From Ensifer sp. USDA 6670 (GTDB lineage Bacteria > Pseudomonadota > Alphaproteobacteria > Rhizobiales > Rhizobiaceae), in the NCBI GenBank assembly GCA_000421085.1, contig ATWE01000024.1:1-60340 (forward strand): DNA of 60,340 nucleotides, read 5' to 3'. The position numbers and the translations under genes are program-made. Below, in pieces: positions 43,332 to 52,337 of the stretch. Positions within the stretch are counted from its first letter, which is position 1, and every line of letters starts with the position of its first letter. The notes below the pieces were generated by a model. That model did not search any database and was not told the DNA's origin. It saw nothing but the letters and a program-made list of their open reading frames with translations.

Positions 43332-43961
43332 TTACTGCTGCTTGGCAGCCTTCTGCGCCTCTTCCAGCTTCTTGCGGGCGTCTTCCGCCTTCTTCTGCAT
43401 TTCTTCCTGCAGCAGGCGCTGACGCTCTTCAAGCTGGGACTGCTCGATCGGTTCGCCGTCGAAAACGCCGGTGAAGCCTTCGAGCGACATCTTGATGGGG
43501 TTCGGGGCGCGCTGGAAGTTGACGGAGGTGAAGACGACCTCGTTGCCCTTCTTCAGCTGCGCGATAAGCGCGTCGGAGAGCGGCGCTTCGGCAACGCACT
43601 TGTCGGGCATGCAGATCGCGTAGTCGAGCTTGACGCCCTTGCCACCGTCGATCTGCATTTGAACGCCGGGCGGGATCATGCGCGCGGACGGTACGGAAAC
43701 CTGCATGACCTTGCGGTTGACCTTGCCGGAGACGGTAATGAGGCCGACGGCCGTCACGAGCTGGCCGTTATTGGCGGTAAGCAGGTTCTGGACGATGCAG
43801 ACATCGTTATCTTCCTGCTTGGTGCAGACCTTGAACCAACCCTGCGGCGGCTTGCCTCCCGCCTGCTGCGCGGATGCGACGTTCGGCGCACCGGCTGCTG
43901 CGAAAGAAAGCGCCAGCGCTGCCAATCCCGCGCGTGTGGTGAAGTTCGACTTGAAGATCAT
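43332..43961 (-). CDS. Invasion-associated locus B (IalB) family protein
   Basis: 209 residues with a signal peptide (residues 1-31, ending ASAQQ). The IalB fold is suggested by PPQGWFKVCTKQEDNDVCIVQ (paired cysteines), IPPGVQMQIDGGKGVKLDYAICMPDKCVAE, and a terminal coiled coil (about 176-205) of Glu/Gln/Lys/Ala repeats. In Bartonella IalB aids erythrocyte invasion, but homologues are common in non-invasive rhizobia. It is a periplasmic protein of unknown function here. Confidence 0.88.
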   Translation of the reverse strand: MIFKSNFTTRAGLAALALSFAAAGAPNVASAQQAGGKPPQGWFKVCTKQEDNDVCIVQNLLTANNGQLVTAVGLITVSGKVNRKVMQVSVPSARMIPPGVQMQIDGGKGVKLDYAICMPDKCVAEAPLSDALIAQLKKGNEVVFTSVNFQRAPNPIKMSLEGFTGVFDGEPIEQSQLEERQRLLQEEMQKKAEDARKKLEEAQKAAKQQ

Positions 43962-44280
43962 TGTGATTCCGTCTCCTGAAATCCGGTCACGGAACAGAGT
44001 TCCGCAGAGTGAGTATCGTCAGCCGCCGTTGTCCTGTTGGCCAAATGAGGCATTTGAATGGCCCCGATTCCGGAAACACCTGTTACATTGGCTTGTGCGG
44101 TTTATCCAGTGTTTGTTGCGATTTTGTGCAATCATTTGCTTCGAGCGGCCCTTTCGAACCGGTGCGGGATGTGGCAGGAGCCAGCTTTGTTCTTTTCCCG
44201 ACCCGACGCCGGTTGGAAATGCGCTCCCGCATTGCTACCTTGCGCGGAATCGGCCTGTTGAATCCCCACGGGAGGTGAAG
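43962..44280. other. Intergenic region, ialB / yejA-like
   Basis: Divergent promoters expected. No gene or strong motif recognised, apart from the ribosome binding site ggaggtg at 44271-44277 of the next gene. Confidence 0.4.
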
Positions 44281-46095
44281 TTGCGCGCAGTTGTTTCCGG
44301 CCTGGTGATGCTCCTGGCGGCCAGCATGTTTGCCAATGGTGCTCTGGCCGCGCCCGTGCATGCGATCGCCATGCATGGCGAACCCGCCTTGCCTGCCGAT
44401 TTCAAGCACTTCCCTTACGTCAACCCGCAGGTGAAGAAGGGCGGGAAGGTCGCCTACGGGGTCGTCGGCACGTTCGACAGCCTCAATCCCTTCATTTTGA
44501 AGAGCATGCGCACGACCGCGCGTGGCATGTGGGACCCGGGCTTTGGCAACCTGGTCTACGAATCCCTCATGCAGCGCTCGCAGGACGAGCCATTCACGAT
44601 GTACGGCCTGCTCGCCGAAACCGTCGAATGGGACGATGACCGCACTTTCATCCAGTTCAACCTCAATCCCAAGGCGCGCTGGGCCGACGGCCGGCCGGTG
44701 ACCGCGGAAGACGTGATCTTCACCTTCGAATTGTTGCGCGACAAAGGGCGCGCACCCTTCAGCAACCGCCTCTCGAAGGTTGCGAAGATGGAGAAGGTCG
44801 GGGACCGCAGCGTGCGCTTCACCTTCACCGAGGAGGCCGACCGCGAGATTCCGCTGTTGCTGGGGCTATCGCCGGTGCTGCCGAAGCATGCGATCGACGT
44901 CGAGACGTTCGATCGGACGAGTCTGGAGCCGCCGCTCGGCTCCGGCCCCTACCGGGTCGCGGAAGTCAGGCCTGGCGAACGGATCGTCTATCGCCGCAAC
45001 CCCGACTATTGGGCCAAGGATCTGCCCTCGAAGGTGGGCCTCGACAATTACGATGAGATCTCCGTCGAATATTTCCTGCAGGAGAACACCCTGTTCGAAG
45101 CCTTCAAGAAGGGTGTGGTGGGCATCTACGCCGAAGGCAGCGCAACGAAATGGGCCCGCGCCTACGATTTTCCCGCCGTTCGCAGCGGCGATGTGATCAA
45201 GGAAACGTTCAAGCCGAAGACACCGTCCGGCATGCTCGGCTTCGTCTTCAATACGCGCAGGCCGATGTTCGACAACATCAAGCTCAGGCAGGGGCTCGCT
45301 CTCGTTTTCGACTTCGAATGGGTCAACAAGAATCTCTTCGACGGCGCCTATACGCGCACGCAGAGTTACTGGCAGAATTCGTCGCTTTCCTTCCTCGGGG
45401 TGGCAGCCGACAATCGTGAGCTGGACCTTATGGGCGACGTGCGGGAGCGCATCAATCCGGCGATCCTCGACGGAAGCTATCGACTCCCCGTGACGGACGG
45501 CTCGGGCCGCGATCGAAATGTGCTCCGGGAAGCGGTGACCCTTCTTCGCGAAGCGGGCTACTCCATCAAGGACGGCAAGATGGTCGACGCCAAGGGTACG
45601 CCACTGGCCTTCGAGATCATGAGCCAAAATGCCGGCCAAGAGAAGGTTGCGCTTGCTTATCAGCGGTTTCTCGCGCCGCTCGGCATCGCAGCGAGGGTTC
45701 GGACCGTCGACGATTCACAATATCAGCTGCGCAGCCAGTCCTTCGATTACGATGTCATCATCAAGTCCTTCCCCTCGTCGCTCTCGCCAGGTCTCGAACA
45801 GATCAACCGCTGGAGTTCGCAAACTCGGGACAGGCAAGGCAGCGACAACTTCGCCGGCGTCGCCGACAAGGACGTCGACAAACTGATCAACAACATCCTG
45901 CAGGCGCGCAACCCCGAGGACTTCACCGCTGCCGTTCGCGCGCACGACCGGCTCCTCGTCAACAACTCCTATCTGGTTCCGCTCTACCATCTCGACGCGC
46001 AATGGATTGCCCGGTGGAAGCATATCGGCCGGCCGACGACGGTACCGCTTTACGGTTATCAATTGCCGAGCTGGTGGGACGAGCGTGTTCAGTAA
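44281..46095 (+). CDS. Peptide-type ABC substrate-binding protein (YejA-like)
   Basis: 604 residues with a signal peptide (residues 1-23, ALA-AP). Family 5 extracellular solute-binding protein: AMHGEPALPADFKHFPYVNP near the N-terminus, the family signature near YRRNPDYWAKDLP, and the long C-terminal lobe ending YQLPSWWDERV. YejA proteins bind peptides or microcin-type compounds. TTG at 44281 with a perfect ggaggtg site is chosen; the frame is open far upstream without coding character. The permease and ATPase genes (yejBEF) are not in this window, so it may be an orphan binding protein or the start of a split operon. Confidence 0.9.
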   Translation: MRAVVSGLVMLLAASMFANGALAAPVHAIAMHGEPALPADFKHFPYVNPQVKKGGKVAYGVVGTFDSLNPFILKSMRTTARGMWDPGFGNLVYESLMQRSQDEPFTMYGLLAETVEWDDDRTFIQFNLNPKARWADGRPVTAEDVIFTFELLRDKGRAPFSNRLSKVAKMEKVGDRSVRFTFTEEADREIPLLLGLSPVLPKHAIDVETFDRTSLEPPLGSGPYRVAEVRPGERIVYRRNPDYWAKDLPSKVGLDNYDEISVEYFLQENTLFEAFKKGVVGIYAEGSATKWARAYDFPAVRSGDVIKETFKPKTPSGMLGFVFNTRRPMFDNIKLRQGLALVFDFEWVNKNLFDGAYTRTQSYWQNSSLSFLGVAADNRELDLMGDVRERINPAILDGSYRLPVTDGSGRDRNVLREAVTLLREAGYSIKDGKMVDAKGTPLAFEIMSQNAGQEKVALAYQRFLAPLGIAARVRTVDDSQYQLRSQSFDYDVIIKSFPSSLSPGLEQINRWSSQTRDRQGSDNFAGVADKDVDKLINNILQARNPEDFTAAVRAHDRLLVNNSYLVPLYHLDAQWIARWKHIGRPTTVPLYGYQLPSWWDERVQ

Positions 46096-46177
46096 GTGGG
46101 CACCCGGTCGCTAACGCATTGAAAGATGTTTACGGCCGGCCTATGTCGCAGTTTTGGTAAAGCGAAAGGCCGGCACC

Positions 46178-46843
46178 ATGGAAACCGTCAATATCGATAT
46201 CGTCTCGGACGTCGTATGCCCCTGGTGCTATCTCGGCAAGAATCGCCTCGATCAGGCGATCGCCAATGTCGCCGGCGAGATCAACGTTGCTATCCAGTGG
46301 CGTCCCTACCAGCTCAATCCCGATCTGCCGCCGGAAGGCGTCGACCATAAAGAGCACCTGGCGGCCAAGCTCGGCGGTCGAGCCGCCGTCGACGAAGCGC
46401 ACCGGACGCTCGAAGGCCTCGGTGTGGAAGACGGCATCGCCTTCGATTTCGATGCCGTCAAGGTCAGCCCGAATACGCTCGATGCGCACCGGCTGATCCG
46501 CTGGGCCGCGACCGGCGGCGAAGCGGCGCAGGACGAGGTGGTGAGCCTGCTGTTCAAGGCGAATTTCGAAGAGGGTCGCAACCTCGGCGACCATGCCGTC
46601 CTCCTCCACATCGCCGAACAGGCCGGCCTCGAAAGACCGGTTATCGCGGCTCTCCTCGCCTCAGACGCCGATAAGGACGCCGTAAGGCAGGAAATCGGCA
46701 TGGCCCGGGAAATCGGCGTGACCGGCGTTCCCTGCTTCATCATCGAGCAGCAGTATGCGGTGATGGGGGCGCAGTCGGTCGAGGTGCTGACCAGCGCTTT
46801 GCGCGAGATTGCGCAGATGAAGGCCGAGCATCCGGCTCACTGA
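46178..46843 (+). CDS. DsbA-family oxidoreductase (FrnE-like)
   Basis: 221 residues, thioredoxin fold with helical insertion. The active-site CPWC is at about residues 13-16 (VVCPWCYLGK); the cis-proline loop is GVTGVPCFII. There is no signal peptide, so it is cytosolic. FrnE-like proteins of this size act as disulfide isomerases or 2-hydroxychromene-type isomerases. It stands between the binding protein and the AraC regulator. ATG at 46178 is preferred. Confidence 0.9.
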   Translation: METVNIDIVSDVVCPWCYLGKNRLDQAIANVAGEINVAIQWRPYQLNPDLPPEGVDHKEHLAAKLGGRAAVDEAHRTLEGLGVEDGIAFDFDAVKVSPNTLDAHRLIRWAATGGEAAQDEVVSLLFKANFEEGRNLGDHAVLLHIAEQAGLERPVIAALLASDADKDAVRQEIGMAREIGVTGVPCFIIEQQYAVMGAQSVEVLTSALREIAQMKAEHPAH

Positions 46844-46941
46844 GCTTGCGTAGAGAGCAAATTCCGCGTGGAACGGCGGCGTTTCACTGCATCGGGAGAA
46901 CCTTCTTTTCCGCGGGGATAGCTACAGCCGGTCATTTCCGA

Positions 46942-47949
46942 TCATTTCCGGAAGCGGGATGGCGCTACTCCCGTCCAGCGTTTGAACGCGCGCGTGAAAT
47001 GCGCGGAATCACTGTAGCCCACCCTTAAGGCGATGTCGGTCATGCTATGAACACCTTCGCAGATCAGCCGGATTGCCTCACTGCGGCGCGTGTCATCAAG
47101 CAACTCCTCGAAATCGACGCCGCAAAACTTGAGGCGCCGCTGAAGGGACCGAGGCGACATGCCAAGGGTTCTCGCGACGGTCTCCAGTCCAAGCGCATGA
47201 CCATCGGACAGCCTTTCGCTGAGCATCTTCGCCGCCTCTACCGCGGAAGCCAGGGCCTCTGTCGCCTTCGAAGGCCGATTTCCGGCGGTTTTGAGAGGGA
47301 GGTCGAGCAGCTCCCGATCGAACTCGATCATATCGTGGTCGCATCCCGTTTCGATGTTGGACCCCAAGCACTCCTCCAGCGCCCCGTCCCCGAGCATCCT
47401 CGAAGCTGTCAGCCGAACCCTTATTGCGGAGGGTTCGCCGGCCATAAGCGGCACTTTGCGAAGTACCGCGAGGCTGCCGAAGATGAACTGCCGGGGATCG
47501 AACTCGTAACGGTCCGCGAAGCGGAAGACGATTCGAGCGGTTTTGCCTTCCGTCATGAAGCGTACCTCCGATCCGCGGTGGATCGTAGGCACGTTGCCGG
47601 TCGCGAGCGCGCATGCGGCGGCTACGTCTCTCGCCGCGAGAACCGATTGTCCCCACACGCCGAGATCGCGGAGTTCAGTCATGAAGCCGACATGCGCGCC
47701 CGCGAACGGGTCCGCCGCAACCTTCGCCAACTCGTTGGCCATGTGAAAGCACTGGGCACGGGGAAGCCAGCCGTCTGCGTTCTGGAACACGTTCGGCGAG
47801 ATGTCGAGGCGTTCGAAGAATTCGATTGCCGAGACACCGCGCCGGGCCAGATAGGGCGCAATGGGCAGGAAAGCCCTGATCCTGATCGAGGGTGCAGAAT
47901 TCAACATTCGGGGACCAAACTTGGCATGAAAAGGCAAGACGAAATACAC
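46942..47949 (-). CDS. AraC-family transcription regulator
   Basis: 335 residues. An N-terminal ligand-binding domain of the Arabinose_bd type (about 20-200; RRGVSAIEFFERLDISP) precedes the two helix-turn-helix motifs at the C-terminus (VARTLGMSPRSLQRRLK and ALRVGYSDSAHFTRAFKRWTGVAPSRFR). This is the OruR/ArgR-like AraC group. It is divergent from the DUF1254 gene with 173 bases between, and is likely to control it. A second start at MLNSAPSIRIRAF is possible. Confidence 0.92.
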   Translation of the reverse strand: MYFVLPFHAKFGPRMLNSAPSIRIRAFLPIAPYLARRGVSAIEFFERLDISPNVFQNADGWLPRAQCFHMANELAKVAADPFAGAHVGFMTELRDLGVWGQSVLAARDVAAACALATGNVPTIHRGSEVRFMTEGKTARIVFRFADRYEFDPRQFIFGSLAVLRKVPLMAGEPSAIRVRLTASRMLGDGALEECLGSNIETGCDHDMIEFDRELLDLPLKTAGNRPSKATEALASAVEAAKMLSERLSDGHALGLETVARTLGMSPRSLQRRLKFCGVDFEELLDDTRRSEAIRLICEGVHSMTDIALRVGYSDSAHFTRAFKRWTGVAPSRFRK

Positions 47950-48122
47950 GCACTATAGCAGTATGCAACTTCGTTGGAAGTCTTTCGCGATTAAGTTGTC
48001 CGTAGCAGAATTCCTCCGGCGTTTTCGGGGTCTATTACCAACCTTATGGCGGCGTTACGCCGTGATCTGCATCGACTGATGCTTGAAGCATTTCGTCACA
48101 TATCTATTTTTCGGAGGGTACA

Positions 48123-49565
48123 ATGAATATTACGCGCCGTGAGTTGACGGTGGCCGGTCTCGGCCTGATGGCAGCGGGCTCCATAGGTTCGCCGGCGACC
48201 GCCCGCGATGGGCTGGTCGCGAATTTGCCGGAGGGTCTCGACGAGTTCGCTTCGGCCGTGGAGGCTTACATCTATGCCTATCCTCTTGTGACCATGGAGA
48301 TCACCAGGCGTGTGATCACCAACGTCGCCGAGACCGAAGGAACCCGAGGCCCGATGGGGCATATCATCAAGCTGCGCCGATACCCGGACGCCAAGTTCCG
48401 GGACGTGACGGCGCCCAACGCCGATACGCTCTATACGACCGCATTCTTCGACGTCGGTGATGAACCGTGGGTGGTCAGCCTGCCCGACCTGAACGATCGC
48501 TATGCCCTGTTTCCGATGTTGGACGGCTGGACGACCGTGTTCGACGTTCCCGGAAAGCGGACCACGGGCACGGGGGCACAGACCTTCGTGGTTACCGGTC
48601 CCGGATGGGAAGGCGCGCTCCCGGAAGGGGTCAAGCAATACAAGTCTCCGACGAGCATCGTCTGGTTGCTCGGGCGCATCTACTGCACCGGAACCCCAGA
48701 AGACTACGCCGAAGTCCACAAGCTGCAGGATGAAGTGAAGCTCTACCCCTTGAGCGCCTGGGGGAAGGACTGGACTGCGCCCAATGGCAAGGTCGATCCC
48801 GCGATCGACATGAAGACCGCCGTTCGCGAGCAAGTCAACAAGATGGACGCCGTCGAATACTTCACGCTGTTCGCCGAACTCTTGAAACGGAATCCGCCCA
48901 CCGACGCAGATGCGCCTATGGTGGCCAAGCTTGCTGAATTGGGCATCGTTCCCGGCCGGGATTTCGACAAGACCAAGTTCGATCCAGCCTTCGCAAAGCG
49001 CGTCCCCGAGGTGGGTTTTGCGCGCATCATGATGCACTTCAAATTCAGCGATGGCGACGTTCAGGACATCGACGGCTGGGGCTTCACCACGAAAACAGGC
49101 ATCTACGGCACAAATTATCTCCAGCGTGCCTTGATCACCGCGATCGGGCTTGGGGCAAACCGGCCACAGGATGCGATCTACCCCACCTCGCTGAAGTCCG
49201 ACAGCGGCGTGATCAAGCGGGCATACGATGGATCCGAAAAATACGTCCTGACTTTCAAGAAAGGGCTTACGCCGCCGGTTTCGGGTTTCTGGTCATTGAC
49301 CATGTATGATGCGGAGTACTTCTTCGTCGACAATCCGCTCAATCGCTATTCGATCAGCGCTCGGCAACCGCTCAAGGCCAATGCGGATGGATCGATCGAC
49401 CTGCTGATTCAGCATGAATCCCCCGGACCGGACATGGAATCAAACTGGCTGCCGGCCCCCCAGGGAAAATTTATCCTCATGATGCGCCTGTATTGGCCTG
49501 ACGAGGGCAATCCCTCCATTATCGATGGTTCCTGGACGATACCGCCCGTGAAGAAGGTGAGTTGA
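48123..49565 (+). CDS. DUF1254/DUF1214 protein, Tat-exported
   Basis: 480 residues. Starts with a twin-arginine signal (MNITRRELTVAGLGLMAAG). DUF1254 follows (VTAPNADTLYTTAFFDV and DRYALFPMLDGWTTVF), then DUF1214 at the C-terminus (GFWSLTMYDAEYFFVDNP ... RYSISARQPL). The substrate and role are not established. The ATG follows cggaggg at 48113-48118. The neighbouring AraC regulator is probably specific. It is likely periplasmic. Confidence 0.9.
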   Translation: MNITRRELTVAGLGLMAAGSIGSPATARDGLVANLPEGLDEFASAVEAYIYAYPLVTMEITRRVITNVAETEGTRGPMGHIIKLRRYPDAKFRDVTAPNADTLYTTAFFDVGDEPWVVSLPDLNDRYALFPMLDGWTTVFDVPGKRTTGTGAQTFVVTGPGWEGALPEGVKQYKSPTSIVWLLGRIYCTGTPEDYAEVHKLQDEVKLYPLSAWGKDWTAPNGKVDPAIDMKTAVREQVNKMDAVEYFTLFAELLKRNPPTDADAPMVAKLAELGIVPGRDFDKTKFDPAFAKRVPEVGFARIMMHFKFSDGDVQDIDGWGFTTKTGIYGTNYLQRALITAIGLGANRPQDAIYPTSLKSDSGVIKRAYDGSEKYVLTFKKGLTPPVSGFWSLTMYDAEYFFVDNPLNRYSISARQPLKANADGSIDLLIQHESPGPDMESNWLPAPQGKFILMMRLYWPDEGNPSIIDGSWTIPPVKKVS

Positions 49566-49663
49566 TGTCTGTATTGGACGCTGAGAACTGGGAGCGGCGA
49601 ATTGTTCGATCGCCGTTCCTCTTCCTGCCGGCGTGAATACGGTTTTTTACAGGAGTAATCGAT

Positions 49664-50914
49664 TTGGCTCGGCACCTTACCCGGAACGCCAGGGGCGGCG
49701 TACCATCATGGCGGTCTTTGCCGTGCGTCTTGTGCCTGATGCTGCTCTCCGCATGTGCGGGCCGCCCGACAGGGGTGCTCGAGCCGGTGGCGGCCAATCC
49801 GTCGGCCGCTCAAGTCGAGATGCTGGTCACCACCACCCGAGGCAGGGCGGAAAAACCGGGCGAGATGTTCAGCGGCGAGCGCGCGCTTAGCCCGACATTC
49901 GCAGACATCACCGTGTCTATTCCGTCCGACACAGTCCGCAAGGCCGGCGAAGTCGCCTGGCCGCGCAAGCTTCCACCGAATCCCGATACGGATTTCGCAA
50001 CACTGAAGGCTGAGGAAATCGACCGCGGTGCGGCCGAAAAATGGTTGAACAGCCAGGTGCGCAAGAGCCCGGACGGCAGTGTCCTTGTCTTTATCCACGG
50101 GTTCAACAACCATTTCGAGGATGCGGTTTTCCGTTTCGCGCAGATCGTCCATGACTCGGGCGCGCGCAGTGTCCCGGTGCTCGCGACATGGCCGTCACGC
50201 GGGAGTCTGCTGGCCTATGGCTATGATCGCGAAAGCACCAACTATACTCGCAACGCAGTAGAACGGTTATTCCAATATCTCGCGCATGATCCCGAGGTGA
50301 AGGAAGTCTCGATCCTGGCACATTCGATGGGAAATTGGCTGGCGCTGGAGTCCTTGCGCCAGATGGCCATCCGCAACGACGGGCTGCCGGCAAAGTTCAG
50401 GAATGTCATGCTGGCAGCGCCCGACGTCGATGTCGACGTCTTCGGTTCGCAGATCGCCGACATGGGCAAGCAACGGCCGCGCTTCACCCTCTTCGTCTCG
50501 CGTGACGACCGTGCGCTCGCCGTTTCCAGTCGCGTATGGGGAAATGTCTCCCGGCTGGGAGCGATCGATCCGGAGCAGTCGCCCTACAAGGAGGAGCTGG
50601 CGGCGAATGGGATCACCGTCGTCGACCTCACCAAAATCAAGGCAGGCGACAATCTGCACCACACCAAGTTTGCGGAGTCGCCCGAAATCGTACGACTGAT
50701 CGGCAGCCGCCTGTCCAGCGGCCAGACCTTGACCGACAGTCGCCTGGGGCTCGGGGACCATATCGTCGCGGCGACCGCCGGGGCCGCCCATTCCGTCGGA
50801 ACGGCCGCGGGACTGGTCGTTGCCGCTCCCGCTGCCCTCGTCGATCAGAACACGCGGCGGAATTACGTCCATCACGTCGAGTCACTCGCCGGACCATCCG
50901 GCGGAGTGAGATGA
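49664..50914 (+). CDS. Lipoprotein alpha/beta hydrolase (DUF900)
   Basis: 416 residues. TTG start with aggag eight bases upstream. The lipobox is LLSACAG (Cys31). The hydrolase core has FIHGFNNHFEDAVFR (oxyanion region) and the nucleophile elbow AHSMGNWLALESL; a catalytic His is probably in HHTKFAESPE. DUF900 proteins are esterase-like with unknown substrates. The lipid anchor places it at the envelope. The C-terminus is Ala/Val-rich. Confidence 0.88.
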   Translation: MARHLTRNARGGVPSWRSLPCVLCLMLLSACAGRPTGVLEPVAANPSAAQVEMLVTTTRGRAEKPGEMFSGERALSPTFADITVSIPSDTVRKAGEVAWPRKLPPNPDTDFATLKAEEIDRGAAEKWLNSQVRKSPDGSVLVFIHGFNNHFEDAVFRFAQIVHDSGARSVPVLATWPSRGSLLAYGYDRESTNYTRNAVERLFQYLAHDPEVKEVSILAHSMGNWLALESLRQMAIRNDGLPAKFRNVMLAAPDVDVDVFGSQIADMGKQRPRFTLFVSRDDRALAVSSRVWGNVSRLGAIDPEQSPYKEELAANGITVVDLTKIKAGDNLHHTKFAESPEIVRLIGSRLSSGQTLTDSRLGLGDHIVAATAGAAHSVGTAAGLVVAAPAALVDQNTRRNYVHHVESLAGPSGGVR

Positions 50915-51071
50915 AACGCGGCTGACATTGCGTGCTGGGGCTGCAACCCCATGAGGTGTGCCGCCAAACCAGCCGGATTACAGGAAAGCTTATGTGGCGC
51001 GGCGGCCGGTGGTTTGTAACTTTTCGGCTTTCCGTGCGTTCTGTCGGGCAAGCCGAGGAACGGAGGCAGTG

Positions 51072-51248
51072 ATGTCGAAGCGCGAACTCATCGATACCGG
51101 GACCGACAAGCGCTACGTGCGGCGCGACGAAAGCGGGAAGTTCAAACAATCGGTGGATGTCGGCCGTTCCCTGTCGTCGGACAGGAAACAGAAGGCGAAA
51201 CACGATGCCAAGCCCGGCCAGGGCGACAAGGGCGATCGCAAGAACTAG
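51072..51248 (+). CDS. Small basic hypothetical protein
   Basis: 58 residues, strongly charged (MSKRELIDTGTDKRYVRRDESGKFKQSVDVGRSL ends at about residue 34; the rest is Lys/Asp-rich). The pattern GTDKRYVRRDESGKFKQSVDV recurs in small rhizobial proteins I recall, without function. The ribosome site ggagg lies at 51063-51067. The stop precedes the exonuclease start by four bases, so they are probably co-transcribed. Confidence 0.65.
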   Translation: MSKRELIDTGTDKRYVRRDESGKFKQSVDVGRSLSSDRKQKAKHDAKPGQGDKGDRKN

Positions 51249-51252
51249 CTCC

Positions 51253-52047
51253 GTGAAGATCGCCACCTATAACGTCAACGGGGTGAATGGCCGTCTGCAA
51301 GTCCTGCTGCGGTGGCTGGAGGAGGCGTCACCCGACGTCGTCTGCCTTCAGGAACTGAAGGCACCAGACCCGAAGTTCCCCGTCAAAGCCATCGAGGCTG
51401 CCGGATACGGGGCGATTTGGCACGGCCAGAAGAGTTGGAACGGCGTGGCGATCCTCGCCAGAGACAGGGAGCCAATGCTGACGCGCAAGGGCCTTTCTGG
51501 TGATCCGGACGATACCCACAGCCGTTATATCGAGGCAGCGATCGATGGCATGGTGGTCGGCTGCCTCTATCTGCCCAACGGAAATCCCTATCCGGGACCG
51601 AAGTTCGAATACAAGCTGGCATGGTTCCACAGGCTGTCGGCTTACGCGGCAGAGCTGCTGGAACTCGACGTCCCGGTGATCCTCGCTGGCGACTACAACG
51701 TCATGCCGACGGAACTCGATGTCTACAAGCCGGAGCGTTGGGTGAACGACGCGCTGTTCCGCGTCGAGGTCAGAGACGCTTATCATCGCCTGCTTGGACA
51801 GGGCTGGACGGATGCCCTCCGGCAGCTTCATCCCGGCGAGCGCGTCTACACTTTTTGGGACTACTTCCGAAATGCCTTCGTGAGGGATGCCGGCCTCCGC
51901 ATCGACCATTTCCTGCTCAGCCCGGATGTCGCCAAGAGGCTTTCGGCTGCGGGGGTCGACAAGCATGTCCGGGGATGGGAGCACACAAGCGATCACGCGC
52001 CGGCCTGGATTGAACTTTCAGATGGAGCTGAGGAGAGAGGTCGATGA
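51253..52047 (+). CDS. xthA: Exonuclease III family DNA repair enzyme
   Basis: 264 residues, endonuclease/exonuclease/phosphatase fold. The motifs are MKIATYNVNGVNGR (N7), CLQELKAP (Glu metal ligand), VILAGDYNVMPTELDVY (Asp-Asn) and HTSDHAPAWIEL (His-Asp pair). These enzymes cleave AP sites and remove 3' blocks. The GTG start at 51253 gives VKIATYNVNG, matching family starts. It overlaps the next small gene by four bases (ATGA at 52044). Confidence 0.93.
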   Translation: MKIATYNVNGVNGRLQVLLRWLEEASPDVVCLQELKAPDPKFPVKAIEAAGYGAIWHGQKSWNGVAILARDREPMLTRKGLSGDPDDTHSRYIEAAIDGMVVGCLYLPNGNPYPGPKFEYKLAWFHRLSAYAAELLELDVPVILAGDYNVMPTELDVYKPERWVNDALFRVEVRDAYHRLLGQGWTDALRQLHPGERVYTFWDYFRNAFVRDAGLRIDHFLLSPDVAKRLSAAGVDKHVRGWEHTSDHAPAWIELSDGAEERGR

Positions 52048-52265
52048 CGATGAATGATTGGCGTGCCGATCTGCGCCTCGAACTGGAGAAACTGGTCGAC
52101 GCCGCCGTTGTGGTCGGCGCGCGCCAACAGGATGTCTACGCCGCCATTCTTGACGAGATTGGACAGCTTCGGCTCGCCTACGAGCGAGACCCGGATCCCG
52201 CCGACTCCGTCAGCGAACAGGTCATCGAAGAACCGTCCAACAATTGGCCCGCCGCGGACGAATGA
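52044..52265 (+). CDS. Small acidic hypothetical protein
   Basis: 73 residues, helical (DLRLELEKLVDAAVVVGARQQDVYAAILDEI) and acidic at the C-terminus (NNWPAADE). ATG at 52044 overlaps the exonuclease stop, indicating coupling; ATG 52050 is an alternative. No family recognised. Confidence 0.6.
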   Translation: MTMNDWRADLRLELEKLVDAAVVVGARQQDVYAAILDEIGQLRLAYERDPDPADSVSEQVIEEPSNNWPAADE

Positions 52266-52337
52266 TCGCAGCACGGTGTCGCCGTCCGGAACGGGTATAC
52301 GAAATTGGTGGTCGCGATCAACCGCGCACACCTTTCC

